Source: Sulfitobacter sp. DSM 110093 (GTDB lineage Bacteria; Pseudomonadota; Alphaproteobacteria; Rhodobacterales; Rhodobacteraceae). Taken from it: a stretch of 64,000 nucleotides of DNA. How positions within the stretch are numbered: position 1 is the first letter of the stretch; every line of letters starts with the position of its first letter. The stretch spans positions 1 to 64,000 of the forward strand of contig NZ_CP085169.1 in NCBI RefSeq assembly GCF_022788715.1, read 5' to 3'. Shown here in pieces: positions 25,999 to 34,279 of this stretch. The position numbers were made by a program, and so were the translations under genes. The notes beneath the pieces are model-generated. The model ran no database searches, was not told where the DNA came from, and worked only from the letters and a program-made list of their open reading frames with translations.

Positions 25999-28511
25999 TT
26001 GGACGCCGAACGTTTTTGAAATGGGGGACGACAGCGCCGGTTTTTTTCTCCCAGCAAACCTTGGCCCGTGCGGCAAGTGCGATCCCTCAAAATACCATCG
26101 TCGTCATCGATGGTTTTGATCGAAGTGCCGATCCTGAACGGGCCGCCCTTGTTTTAGACGCCTTCGCGCGGGCAGGTTTGCCTGTTACCTGTGTGGTTGA
26201 TCTCGGTCCCACATCGCAAGAAGCGCTCGCGCCTCAAAGCGCAGTTTCCACAATGCTCAAAGAGCGGCTCATCAAAACGCCTGGTCTGATCGAAGTCGTG
26301 CCGCTTGTGAAAGATTTGAGCCGCATGAGCCCCTACTTTCAAGCGCGTGCGGTACATGATGCTATCCAGGCCCTTCACAATGGTTTTGGGGGCAGTACGG
26401 ATGGCGCCCCGCAGACCATCGCCTGTGATATGCGGGACAGATCCGTGGCGCCTTCAGGTGTGCGTGCTTCGGGTATCCGTACGGTGCTGGCGCGCCCCTT
26501 TGTGAGTGCCCCCGTGAGACCCGAAGCTTGGGAAGACGGCGTGGTCAGGATGGTGGGGGGGCAAAGAGTGAGGCTGAAGTCGGCGCAAAACGCTGCACTC
26601 TTTTATCCGCGTCAGGCTGTTGAGCGGGTGCTTTACCTGTCGGCGCAAGACTTCTTGGATCACCCACTTGCCAGAGTAGCGCAAGCGGCGACAACCTTCG
26701 CATTGCAGGTGTTGCAGCAACAGGGCGACTATTGGGTCAGCCCCATCCTTGCCGCGGACATCCAGTTCCGGGATGCCTATGCCTATAAGCGGCTGATGGG
26801 GGTGCATTTCGTTCTGGAAGCACGCGCAACCTCACAAGACCAAGCAGCTGTGAGGGCGTTTCGGCGAGAGTTGAGCGGCGCGGGGGTGCCAACAAGTTTT
26901 GGGAACGATCCGACGTCGGACCCGCAGTCTGGGTATTGGATCGGCTTGGGTGGGGCAGAGCTGACGAAGGATGTAGCGCACTTCCGATTTTCTGAGGGGG
27001 GTGTCGGCCCCCGTGTCCAATCTACGCCCCACGAGGGTTATGGTATTGCGGCTGCATTGTCTGAACGAGACCGAGTGGGATTGACGGCGCAGAACGTTCT
27101 GAATGTCCCTGTTATCGCGATTGATGACCCAAAGATGCTGATCAATGCCTCAGGGTTCTCTTTCGGGACGGCAGACTGCGTGCTTGCGATTTCTGCGGGT
27201 CTGCTTGGGAACCGCGCCTACCGTAATGCTTTGAAAGACCTCCTGTACCAAGTCCTAGATGACGGGATCACGGATGTTGTTTCCCTGCCTGAGTATGTCA
27301 GAAGACTGGTGCCTACTGGGCCGTATTTAACCCACTTTCGCCGTACGCAGGCCTATCAGCATGACGCGCTGCATCCGCCTGAGCACAGGCACACAGAGCG
27401 TGAACAATTGCTGGCAGATGCCAAAGTCGCATGGTCATATTTTGAGCGCTGGACCAATCCTGAGACGGGGCTTTGCCCTGCGACGGTGAATTTTGCCCCG
27501 GGGCAACGCAGGCTGCATGAAGCCGTCACGATGTGGGACGTGGGTTCGCATATTTTTGCGCTGATGGCAGCTGTGGATCTTGAACTGATCGCCCCCCAGG
27601 GGTTTCAGAGCGCCATCCGCCGCATTCTGCCCAACATTGCGGGTCGACGCTCACAGGGACGGCATTTACCGCAGGGTTGGATCGCAACGGATAGGTTCAA
27701 ATGGGGCAATAAGAATTTTGATGGCTGTGATGCGGGGCGGTTGCTGGCGGCTTTGTACAATCTCGACATGCATCCTCTCGTTCAGGAGAAATCAGCGCCC
27801 ACCGTGGCCTCTTGGGATTTGGAGGCCATCGTCGCGGATGGCATTATCCACTCTGTGGAAGAGGGAAAGCTTGCGTCCACCTTTAGATCGCATTGTGCCC
27901 ATTACGCTGCTTGGGCGTTTCGGACTTGGGGCATTGACGTGAATTCGCCCTATGAGGTGTTGCGGGGCGCAAGCCAATCTGACGGTCAGATGGCGTTGCT
28001 GGAAGTCGGTGGGCATATCGGGCCTATGGGCGCAGAGCCTCTCCTCATGGAGGCGCTCGAATTTGGGATGTCTCCTGAATCTGCCTATCTGGCGGATGTT
28101 TTATTTGCCGCACAGCTGGAGGAGCACGATGAGACCGGTCGGCTCATTTGTGTCTCCGAAGGCCCTATCAACAGTCCCCCGTGGTTTCTTTATCAGGGTC
28201 TACAGTTTGATGCGCCGGGCAGGGTGTGGGCGACCGATACCGTGGACAGTTTGCCCGAGCACCGCACCAATGCCTTTCGCGACGCGCATCTCTCGATCAG
28301 TTCAAAGGGGGCATTTTTATGGTCCGCCTATAGAGATCACCCGTTCTGTGACAAACTGCGAGCTCTGGTGAGAGATAGAGCCAAGACGCCCTATGGTTTT
28401 GCCTCCAGCATCAACGAAAGAGCGGGTCAGGCCAGCACAACTTATAGCGACATTAACACGAATGCAGTGATTCTACAGTCGATCGCACATATGCTGAAAA
28501 CGGAGGCGTAG
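25995..28511 (+). CDS. Tat-exported DUF3131-domain protein
   Basis: An 838-residue protein that begins with a twin-arginine-like signal (MIGRRTFLKWGTT, then a hydrophobic stretch ending ARAA). The first half (about 30-430) resembles a degenerate deacetylase-type barrel, with VVIDGFDRSADPERAALVLD. The second half (about 470-835) looks like the DUF3131 alpha/alpha barrel found next to polysaccharide genes (TMWDVGSHIFALMAAVDLEL, WGNKNFDGCDAGRLLAALYN, HYAAWAFRTWGID). Its four-base ATGA overlap with the synthase fusion shows coupled expression. A role as periplasmic hydrolase or modifier of the same polymer is inferred. Confidence 0.75.
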   Translation: MIGRRTFLKWGTTAPVFFSQQTLARAASAIPQNTIVVIDGFDRSADPERAALVLDAFARAGLPVTCVVDLGPTSQEALAPQSAVSTMLKERLIKTPGLIEVVPLVKDLSRMSPYFQARAVHDAIQALHNGFGGSTDGAPQTIACDMRDRSVAPSGVRASGIRTVLARPFVSAPVRPEAWEDGVVRMVGGQRVRLKSAQNAALFYPRQAVERVLYLSAQDFLDHPLARVAQAATTFALQVLQQQGDYWVSPILAADIQFRDAYAYKRLMGVHFVLEARATSQDQAAVRAFRRELSGAGVPTSFGNDPTSDPQSGYWIGLGGAELTKDVAHFRFSEGGVGPRVQSTPHEGYGIAAALSERDRVGLTAQNVLNVPVIAIDDPKMLINASGFSFGTADCVLAISAGLLGNRAYRNALKDLLYQVLDDGITDVVSLPEYVRRLVPTGPYLTHFRRTQAYQHDALHPPEHRHTEREQLLADAKVAWSYFERWTNPETGLCPATVNFAPGQRRLHEAVTMWDVGSHIFALMAAVDLELIAPQGFQSAIRRILPNIAGRRSQGRHLPQGWIATDRFKWGNKNFDGCDAGRLLAALYNLDMHPLVQEKSAPTVASWDLEAIVADGIIHSVEEGKLASTFRSHCAHYAAWAFRTWGIDVNSPYEVLRGASQSDGQMALLEVGGHIGPMGAEPLLMEALEFGMSPESAYLADVLFAAQLEEHDETGRLICVSEGPINSPPWFLYQGLQFDAPGRVWATDTVDSLPEHRTNAFRDAHLSISSKGAFLWSAYRDHPFCDKLRALVRDRAKTPYGFASSINERAGQASTTYSDINTNAVILQSIAHMLKTEA

Positions 28512-28577
28512 AGGCAAGACGCGGGCAAAGGAGGCGTGTTTGGTCCCGGCATGTTTTTTGGTTACGCATGCGTTTTC

Positions 28578-29315
28578 TTACGTTGATGCTGGGGCTTGAG
28601 TGGTCTGCAATTTTTGTCTGTCTAGAGCATATTGGTAGAGTTGCGCATCGATGTCATGATACGCGAGGAAGCGATCGCGCAGATGGGCGTGTTTGTCCGC
28701 AGCATTGGCAATAGGGCCGGCGTTTTCCACGAAGGGTTTTAAGGGGCGTTTGATCATCTGTGATAGGGTGGTGAGGTCTTTTGCAAACGTTTCGGTCACG
28801 CCTAGAAAATCTATCCGCTTCCAAGGTAGGCCCTTTAAGAACAGCGATTGGTAGTTCCGCAAAGCCGGGTGGAACAAGTAGGTTTCTAAGTCCCATCTTT
28901 CTAACAAGATTGTTCTCACTAAGGGGTCTGGCATCGTGTTTGCATCAAAGCTTTGCCAATAGAAGTAGTTTGAGATCGCCCGTGCAAAAGGCTCGCGCAC
29001 CCAAGTGATATAGAATGGTTTACGCCATGTCAGTGCTCGATGGTATTTCCGTGCTGGGAAATGGCCGTGCACCAGCCTGATGGACTTTGGGAGTTCGGCT
29101 AGATCTTTTCGGTACCGCCATGCCGATTGAAGCAACGGAGGCGAAAGCCATTCTTGATGTGTTTTAACGGCCTCCACGCCTTGCGCGGCAACTAAAGCGT
29201 GATCGCGCTCGTGGTGGTAATCGAGCTGAACCTCATTTGGGGCGAACGCTTGCTCCAATGATTTGGCGAAGCTCGTGCCTGCAGTTTTTGGTATATGTAC
29301 TGATACATAGAGCAT
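28578..29315 (-). CDS. Sulfotransferase-family protein
   Basis: A 245-residue PAPS-dependent sulfotransferase of the type that modifies carbohydrates. The 5'-phosphosulphate loop is HIPKTAGTS (residues 7-15) and the 3'-phosphate motif is TWVREPFARAISNYFYW (about 109-125). The length is on the short side but both motifs are complete. It converges on the polysaccharide genes and could sulphate that polymer or a surface glycan. A 41-bp piece of a near-identical sequence lies beside the IS at 19646, showing that a second copy once existed. Confidence 0.88.
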   Translation of the reverse strand: MLYVSVHIPKTAGTSFAKSLEQAFAPNEVQLDYHHERDHALVAAQGVEAVKTHQEWLSPPLLQSAWRYRKDLAELPKSIRLVHGHFPARKYHRALTWRKPFYITWVREPFARAISNYFYWQSFDANTMPDPLVRTILLERWDLETYLFHPALRNYQSLFLKGLPWKRIDFLGVTETFAKDLTTLSQMIKRPLKPFVENAGPIANAADKHAHLRDRFLAYHDIDAQLYQYALDRQKLQTTQAPAST

Positions 29316-29737
29316 TTGGGGGATGTGGCCGCTTTGTTGCTAGGCCCTCTTCATAGTCGAGGTTTTGAGCTTCAGTAAGGTCTGAAGATGGGGGAGTGGC
29401 GTGGATATAAAATTTGCCTGCTGTATGGTGCTTTGTTCAGGGCAGAGCGAAGCACTCTAGCCTCTGAAACTTCGGGGGGCGGTAGATGCAAGCGGGGCAC
29501 TTTTGTACCAGGGCCCGCATAACAGCCGTGGTAAAATCGAGGTGCGCTTATCAATTTGGGTCTCGTCACGTCAGGATTGTGTTTAAAGTCGGGCTGGTCG
29601 GACGCCGTATATTTGTGCATAGAAGAAAGCCTATAGGGTGCGCCGTTGTTGGTATTTGATGCATGGGCAAAATGTCTGTGCATGGCTGATGCTTGGGGCC
29701 TCAAGGTGCGAAGCTTACATTGAACAAGGATAGTCCA
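29316..29737. other. Intergenic region, possible small gene remnant
   Basis: A minus-strand frame from 29620 to 29372 reads MHKYTASDQPDFKHNPDVTR and later RFYHGCYAGPGTKVPRLHLP. Its composition is protein-like, but no ribosome site precedes it and I recognise no family. It may be a remnant of a surface-glycan gene. Otherwise no feature seen. Confidence 0.35.
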
Positions 29738-30214
29738 GTGCGACCTCTACGAGCGATTTATGTATCCGCAGCCCTATTTATGATTGGCAGTCTTGCCGGC
29801 TGTGGTTTTACCCCAATCTACGGGACTGGATCGTCGATCAGCCAAACATTGTCGGACATTCAGGTGGCTCCCCCGGGCAACCGGGAAGAGTATTTGTTCG
29901 TTCGGGGCATGGAAGAGCGTCTTACACGCAACTCTCAAGCCCAAAAGACTTTGAGATATAACCTATCACTCTCTGAAGTTGGTCTGGATATCAGGGACGT
30001 GAGCCGCAGTCAGGTTATTGGAAAGGTAAATTACCAACTGTTTGATGAGGCGGACGGTAAGGTACTGGTCTCTGGAGCGGTGGAGTCTTTTACTTCGTTT
30101 TCGACGGATGATGATTTTCCAACATTGATGCGAAACAGCGCTCAAGAGCGGTTGATCAACATTCTTGTCGACAGGGTCATGTCGGACTTGACGGCTAAGC
30201 TGGCCATGGACTGA
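29738..30214 (+). CDS. lptE: LptE-like outer-membrane lipoprotein
   Basis: A lipoprotein of about 158 residues resembling LptE, the plug of the LptD lipopolysaccharide translocon. A signal peptide (RPLRAIYVSAALFMIGS) ends in the lipobox LAGC, followed directly by GFTPIYGTGSSIS, which is the usual LptE start, and LFVRGMEERLTRN. A GTG at 29738 with AAGGA eight bases upstream fits the signal peptide best; TTG codons further upstream are possible. No LptD or HolA gene is adjacent, unlike in chromosomes, so it is probably an extra copy serving envelope or polysaccharide export. Confidence 0.8.
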   Translation: MRPLRAIYVSAALFMIGSLAGCGFTPIYGTGSSISQTLSDIQVAPPGNREEYLFVRGMEERLTRNSQAQKTLRYNLSLSEVGLDIRDVSRSQVIGKVNYQLFDEADGKVLVSGAVESFTSFSTDDDFPTLMRNSAQERLINILVDRVMSDLTAKLAMD

Positions 30215-30874
30215 TTCTATTCCGGTGGCGGCAACGGCATAGCGAAGATTGCGTGTCACGGCGGCTCGGCGCGCTGGTTCTCGAAGCTTTTAGCAGAGAC
30301 ACCGGAGGCCGATCTGCGTCTTTGCTTTGGCACGCGGATGTCGCTCAGGGCTCATGAGATAAAATCTCTACCCGGCTTTATTGAGACTTCTTTGTACGAC
30401 CGACCGACGGATTCTCCGAATCTGGGGCAGTGCTGTCGAAAGATATCAAGAGCATGAAGCGCGACTGTCGAGAAGGCTGGATGTGGCTGAGGGTTGTCAG
30501 CGCGGCTGCGGAGAGCGTTGTTTAAGCAGCTTTTTGTGCATGATTGGGGGTGGAGAGGGGTGTTTTTAGCCAAATTCAGCTCTTCTTGGGTCTTCTCGGT
30601 TAGGTGAGTTGTGTGGCTTTTGGGCCGTGCTCCAACAATCATGCGGGATTGTTTCCGTAGCGTTAGGCTTGAATTTCTTGCCAGATGGGGTTGGAGGACA
30701 TACTATAGTAAGGTGTTAATCCTTTGGTATGTTTAACTGGACAAGCGTCACGCCGGGCTATGTACGATAAAAAGTATAGGAGCCCCCTGTGATTGCTTCT
30801 GGCGAGACGGGGTTTTTGGGATTGGTGCAGCGCGTCACGTGACGCGCGGTTGCGCATAAGTATGGAGCTGCCAG
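30215..30874. other. Leader region before the large repeat protein
   Basis: The lptE frame stays open for about 75 codons beyond its TGA (to about 30455), with sense-looking text such as GGNGIAKIACHGGSARWFSK, which may be a gene scrap. The rest has no gene. The last 100 bases carry a palindrome (30830-30847) and the ribosome site of the repeat protein, so this is probably its control region. Confidence 0.45.
30830..30847. promoter_or_regulatory. 18-bp perfect palindrome upstream of the repeat protein
   Basis: GCGCGTCACGTGACGCGC is fully symmetric and ends 27 bases before the TTG start of the 1,046-residue protein. It could be an operator, or form an RNA hairpin in the leader. No second copy was found at the other repeat-protein genes. 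Confidence 0.6.
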
Positions 30875-33800
30875 TTGGGCAAGTTTGAGAGCAGCAAAGG
30901 CGTGCAGGGGCGCGTACAGGTCGCCGAGCAAGTCGGATACGCTTCGATTCCGACGCCATTGTTGCGGGCTGCGGGCGACACGGGTGCGCGCAGCACTGGG
31001 ATTTCTGTTACTGCTGGTGCGATTGGCATGGGGCTGGCGGCGCAAAGTGCGTCTCAAGACGGTTTGATGGCGTTCGCGGCGACGCTCCCTGGCGCTGACG
31101 TTCTGGCTTCTCTTGCTAAGGGTGACCCCCAAGGGCCCAGCACGGGCGCGGCGGATGTTGTCGGTGCCGAGGGTATTGGCGGTGATTTTCAGCCTGATGG
31201 CGCTGCGATTGAGGCTCACCTCGGCGCTGATCCTCTTGCAGCAGAAACGTCTGATACGGCGAGTTATGACACAGCGGTCACGCCGGGGGTGCAAGAAAGC
31301 CAGCTGACGTCTCACATTGCGATCGACCCAAGCGCTGTTGTCGGGGAGGCTGTGCAGGAGGCGCGGAGTGCGCCGGTCAATTCGCCTGCTGGAACGCAGC
31401 CCAATGTTGGTGCGAGTGGGGGTGAGAAGGTCGTCTCTACCATTACGATTGTGCCTGGCGACAGCTTGCTGCCTGACGATATTCCGGGTGATGACGGGCC
31501 GGTTGGGTCGATCGTCGGGTCGCTGATCGGCGATGACGGTCTCGTGGATGGTCTGCTCGACGGTGTTCTCGGAGAGGGCAGCTTGCTTGATTCCGTTCTG
31601 GGCGAGGATGGCGTGGTGGGCGTTCTCCTCGGCGAGGATGGCATCGTCTCGGGCCTGCTTGGCGACGGCGGTGTCATTGACTCGGTGCTGGGCGAAGGTG
31701 GTCTTGTTGATGGCCTTGTCGGCGGGGTTCTTGGGGAAGACGGCTTGGTTGGCGGTCTGCTCGGCGACGATGGCCTCGTTGGGGGCCTTCTTGGTCAAGA
31801 CGGCGTTGTTGATAATTTGCTAGGCGACGATGGTGTGGTCGGTGGCCTGCTTGGTGAAGACGGTCTTGTTGGTGGGCTGCTTGGCGATGATGGCCTTGTT
31901 GGAGGCCTGTTGGGTGACAACGGCGTCGTCGATGTAGTGCTAGGCGACGACGGTTTAGTCGGTGGTCTTCTGGGCGAAGACGGCGTTGTTGGTGGGCTGC
32001 TTGGCGATGATGGCCTTGTTGGAGGCCTGCTGGGTGACAACGGCGTCGTCGATGTGGTGCTAGGCGACGACGGTTTGGTCGGTGGTCTTCTGGGCGAGGA
32101 TGGCGTTGTTGGTGGCTTGCTCGGCGATGATGGCCTTGTCGGCGGCGTGCTGGGTGACAACGGTGTTGTTGATGTAGTGCTAGGCGACGACGGTTTGGTC
32201 GGCGGTCTTTTGGGCGACGACGGCGTTGTTGGTGGCTTGCTCGGCGATGATGGCGTTGTCGGCGGCCTGCTGGGTGACAACGGTGTTGTTGATGTGGTGC
32301 TAGGCGACGACGGTTTGGTCGGTGGTCTTCTGGGCGACGACGGCGTTGTTGATGACTTGCTTGGCGATGATGGCCTTGTCGGCGGCGTGTTGGGTGACAA
32401 CGGTGTTGTTGATGTGGTGCTGGGCGACGACGGTTTGGTCGGTGGTCTTCTGGGCGACGACGGCGTTGTTGATGACTTGCTTGGCGATGATGGCCTTGTC
32501 GGCGGCGTGCTGGGTGACAACGGTGTTGTCGATGTGGTGCTGGGCGACAATGGTTTGGTTGGAGGCCTGCTCGGTGATGGCGGTCTTCTTGGCGGATTGC
32601 TGGGGGGCGGTGCCGCTGAGGTCGAAGAAGACGTTCCAGCTGAGCTGACCGATACGGGGATCACTGAGGTTTCAGGTGTTCTGGAGACGGGGACCGAGAC
32701 TGTAACCCAAGTTGCCGACGGCGTGCTTGGCGATGGTGGGCTGGTTGACGGTATTATTGGCGATGATGGCCTTGTCGGTGGTGCTCTTGGCGAAGACGGC
32801 GTTGTTGATGAGCTTCTCGGCGATGATGGTCTGGTTGGTGGGCTTCTGGGCGGATTGCTGGGGGGCGGTGCCGCTGAGGTCGAAGAGGACGTTCCAGCTG
32901 AGCTGACCGATACGGGGATCACTGAGGTTTCAGGTGTTCTGGAGACGGGGACCGAGACTGTAACCCAAGTTGCCGACGGCGTGCTTGGCGATGGTGGGCT
33001 GGTTGACGGTATTATTGGCGACGACGGCGTTGTTGATGAGCTTCTCGGCGATGATGGTCTGGTTGGTGGGCTTCTGGGCGGAGTGCTGGGGGGCGGTGCC
33101 GCTGAGGTCGAAGAGGACGTTCCGACTGAGCTGACCGATACGACGACCCCTGAGGTTTCAGATGCCTTGGAGGACGGAGCCGCAACCGCGGAGCCTGCCA
33201 TCAATGCAGTCTTGGGCGCTGGAAGCGTGGTTAATGAGGTACCTATTGTTGGGGGTATCCTTGGCGGACTGCTGGGCGGCCAGGCTGCGTCGGCTGTGGT
33301 CCCGCCTCTGACCGAAGGGTCAGTTGCAGGTCTCTCAGAGGGCGTGACGGCTGAACCTAACGATGCCCAAACGTTGATAGGGCAAGATGAGACCGACCCG
33401 GTCGCTCCCACAGATACACCTGATACCTCATCAGAGGCTGACGTTTCTGGCGCTGCCTTGCTTGATGATGTGCCGGTGACGGAAGACGCAGGAGATGACG
33501 GCTTCCTCGACACGTTGGTCGCCGGGGACAGTGAGGACCTATTGGGGTCTGTTGAAACACTTCTGGACCCCAGCGACGCACTTCTCGACGGGCTGCTCGG
33601 AGAGGTTGATGTATTTGGCCTCAATGTTGTTGAGGGTGGCGAGGGTGACGATCTGTTCGCCGGGCTGACGGGTGAGCAAGGGCTTACGGGCAGCTTGGTT
33701 GAGCAAGACGTGCTTGGCCTGTCCGATCCGATCGAGGATGATGCGCCTGATGCTGAGGTCGACAATCTGTTGAACGACATCCTTGCGGGCGGTGTGAGCG

Positions 33801-34015
33801 ACATCACCGGCGAGGAGGGGGCTTTCGATGCGCTGTTTGGCAGCGATGCGATGGCCGAAGAAGAGGGCGAACTGCTTGGTGTCGAAGATGCTGCGGTTGC
33901 CGAAGCGGGTGCTGTCGAAGGCGCGCTCGACATTCTCTTTGATCAGGGTGCGGATCAAGGGCACTCTCTCTTAGGTGGATTGCTCCAGGAGACCTTCGAC
34001 AACGACAATGCCTGA
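30875..34015 (+). CDS. Large acidic decapeptide-repeat protein, putative type I-secreted adhesin
   Basis: A 1,046-residue, very acidic protein that is almost free of Lys and Arg after the first 60 residues and has no cysteine seen. Residues about 208-575 are near-perfect 10-residue repeats of the form LLGDDGLVGG, organised in 40-residue blocks. Then a longer unit starting GGGAAEVEEDVPAELTDTG occurs three times (about 573-780), followed by a non-repetitive acidic C-terminal part. There is no N-terminal signal peptide and no RTX GGxGxD motif. The TTG start has GGAG seven bases upstream. A type I secretion operon follows directly, so export by it is likely. The fold and ligand are unknown. Confidence 0.85.
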   Translation: MGKFESSKGVQGRVQVAEQVGYASIPTPLLRAAGDTGARSTGISVTAGAIGMGLAAQSASQDGLMAFAATLPGADVLASLAKGDPQGPSTGAADVVGAEGIGGDFQPDGAAIEAHLGADPLAAETSDTASYDTAVTPGVQESQLTSHIAIDPSAVVGEAVQEARSAPVNSPAGTQPNVGASGGEKVVSTITIVPGDSLLPDDIPGDDGPVGSIVGSLIGDDGLVDGLLDGVLGEGSLLDSVLGEDGVVGVLLGEDGIVSGLLGDGGVIDSVLGEGGLVDGLVGGVLGEDGLVGGLLGDDGLVGGLLGQDGVVDNLLGDDGVVGGLLGEDGLVGGLLGDDGLVGGLLGDNGVVDVVLGDDGLVGGLLGEDGVVGGLLGDDGLVGGLLGDNGVVDVVLGDDGLVGGLLGEDGVVGGLLGDDGLVGGVLGDNGVVDVVLGDDGLVGGLLGDDGVVGGLLGDDGVVGGLLGDNGVVDVVLGDDGLVGGLLGDDGVVDDLLGDDGLVGGVLGDNGVVDVVLGDDGLVGGLLGDDGVVDDLLGDDGLVGGVLGDNGVVDVVLGDNGLVGGLLGDGGLLGGLLGGGAAEVEEDVPAELTDTGITEVSGVLETGTETVTQVADGVLGDGGLVDGIIGDDGLVGGALGEDGVVDELLGDDGLVGGLLGGLLGGGAAEVEEDVPAELTDTGITEVSGVLETGTETVTQVADGVLGDGGLVDGIIGDDGVVDELLGDDGLVGGLLGGVLGGGAAEVEEDVPTELTDTTTPEVSDALEDGAATAEPAINAVLGAGSVVNEVPIVGGILGGLLGGQAASAVVPPLTEGSVAGLSEGVTAEPNDAQTLIGQDETDPVAPTDTPDTSSEADVSGAALLDDVPVTEDAGDDGFLDTLVAGDSEDLLGSVETLLDPSDALLDGLLGEVDVFGLNVVEGGEGDDLFAGLTGEQGLTGSLVEQDVLGLSDPIEDDAPDAEVDNLLNDILAGGVSDITGEEGAFDALFGSDAMAEEEGELLGVEDAAVAEAGAVEGALDILFDQGADQGHSLLGGLLQETFDNDNA
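31740..32560 (+). repeat. Tandem 120-bp (4 x 30 bp) higher-order repeat
   Basis: Each 30-bp unit encodes one decapeptide, and four units form a 120-bp block encoding the series DDGLVGGLLG, DNGVVDVVLG, DDGLVGGLLG, (E/D)DGVV(G/D)(G/D)LLG. About five to six blocks follow each other with few differences. Such high DNA identity makes copy number likely to change by slippage or recombination, and could cause assembly error. Confidence 0.85.
32591..33110 (+). repeat. Tandem duplication of a 258-bp segment
   Basis: The segment starting at 32591 recurs at 32849 (258 bp on) with almost no change over about 175 bases, and a third diverged copy starts at 33077 (228 bp on, one decapeptide shorter). The near identity of the first two points to a recent duplication within the repeat protein gene. 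Confidence 0.8.
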
Positions 34016-34050
34016 TAGGCATTGTGCGAACAGTTAAAACTGACGGCTAT

Positions 34051-34072
34051 GGCGGCTCCCGCCTTAGCCGCC
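34051..34072 (+). terminator. Hairpin after the large repeat protein
   Basis: GGCGGCT and AGCCGCC form a 7-bp GC stem with an 8-base loop 35 bases after the stop, followed by CTTGTCG. It is weak as an intrinsic terminator, but it separates the repeat protein from the secretion operon. Confidence 0.5.
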
Positions 34073-34073
34073 C

Positions 34074-34115
34074 TTGTCGTATCGATTACGATTTTTGTCG
34101 TATCGATTACGATTT
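34074..34115. repeat. Two perfect 21-bp tandem repeats before the secretion operon
   Basis: A 21-bp unit with core CGTATCGATTACG is repeated head to tail without any change, about 165 bases before the first gene of the operon. The core is almost an inverted repeat. It is a good candidate for a paired regulator-binding site. Confidence 0.7.
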
Positions 34116-34279
34116 AAGCCATTCTTAAGGTGGTATTTTTCAATTTTGTCACAAAATGGGCTCAATTGGACTGCATCCTTTTAGGTGCAGGGCGTTTGCC
34201 CTTGTAACGAAAGTCTGAAAAAGTTCTAAGCAAACTACTTTAGGTTGGTTGACGATTTATACTATGGCGCTAGGCGATT

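Noticed and set aside
29372..29620. Possible glycosyltransferase start (YHGCYAGPGTKVP) on the minus strand
   Set aside because: Too short, no ribosome site and no certain motif; noted only as a possible remnant.
30863..30874. ATG at 30863 as start of the large repeat protein
   Set aside because: This ATG is in another frame and meets a stop after eight codons; the TTG at 30875 is in frame and has GGAG in front.
31795..33933. A 712-codon antisense frame over the large repeat gene
   Set aside because: It is the mirror of GC-rich 30-bp repeats that lack stop codons in this frame; the product is an unstructured Ser/Pro/Thr string, and the plus strand has the ribosome site, the sensible protein and the operon context.
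30875..34015. RTX toxin or collagen-like protein
   Set aside because: No GGxGxD nonapeptide and no Gly-X-Y triplets; the period is 10 residues.
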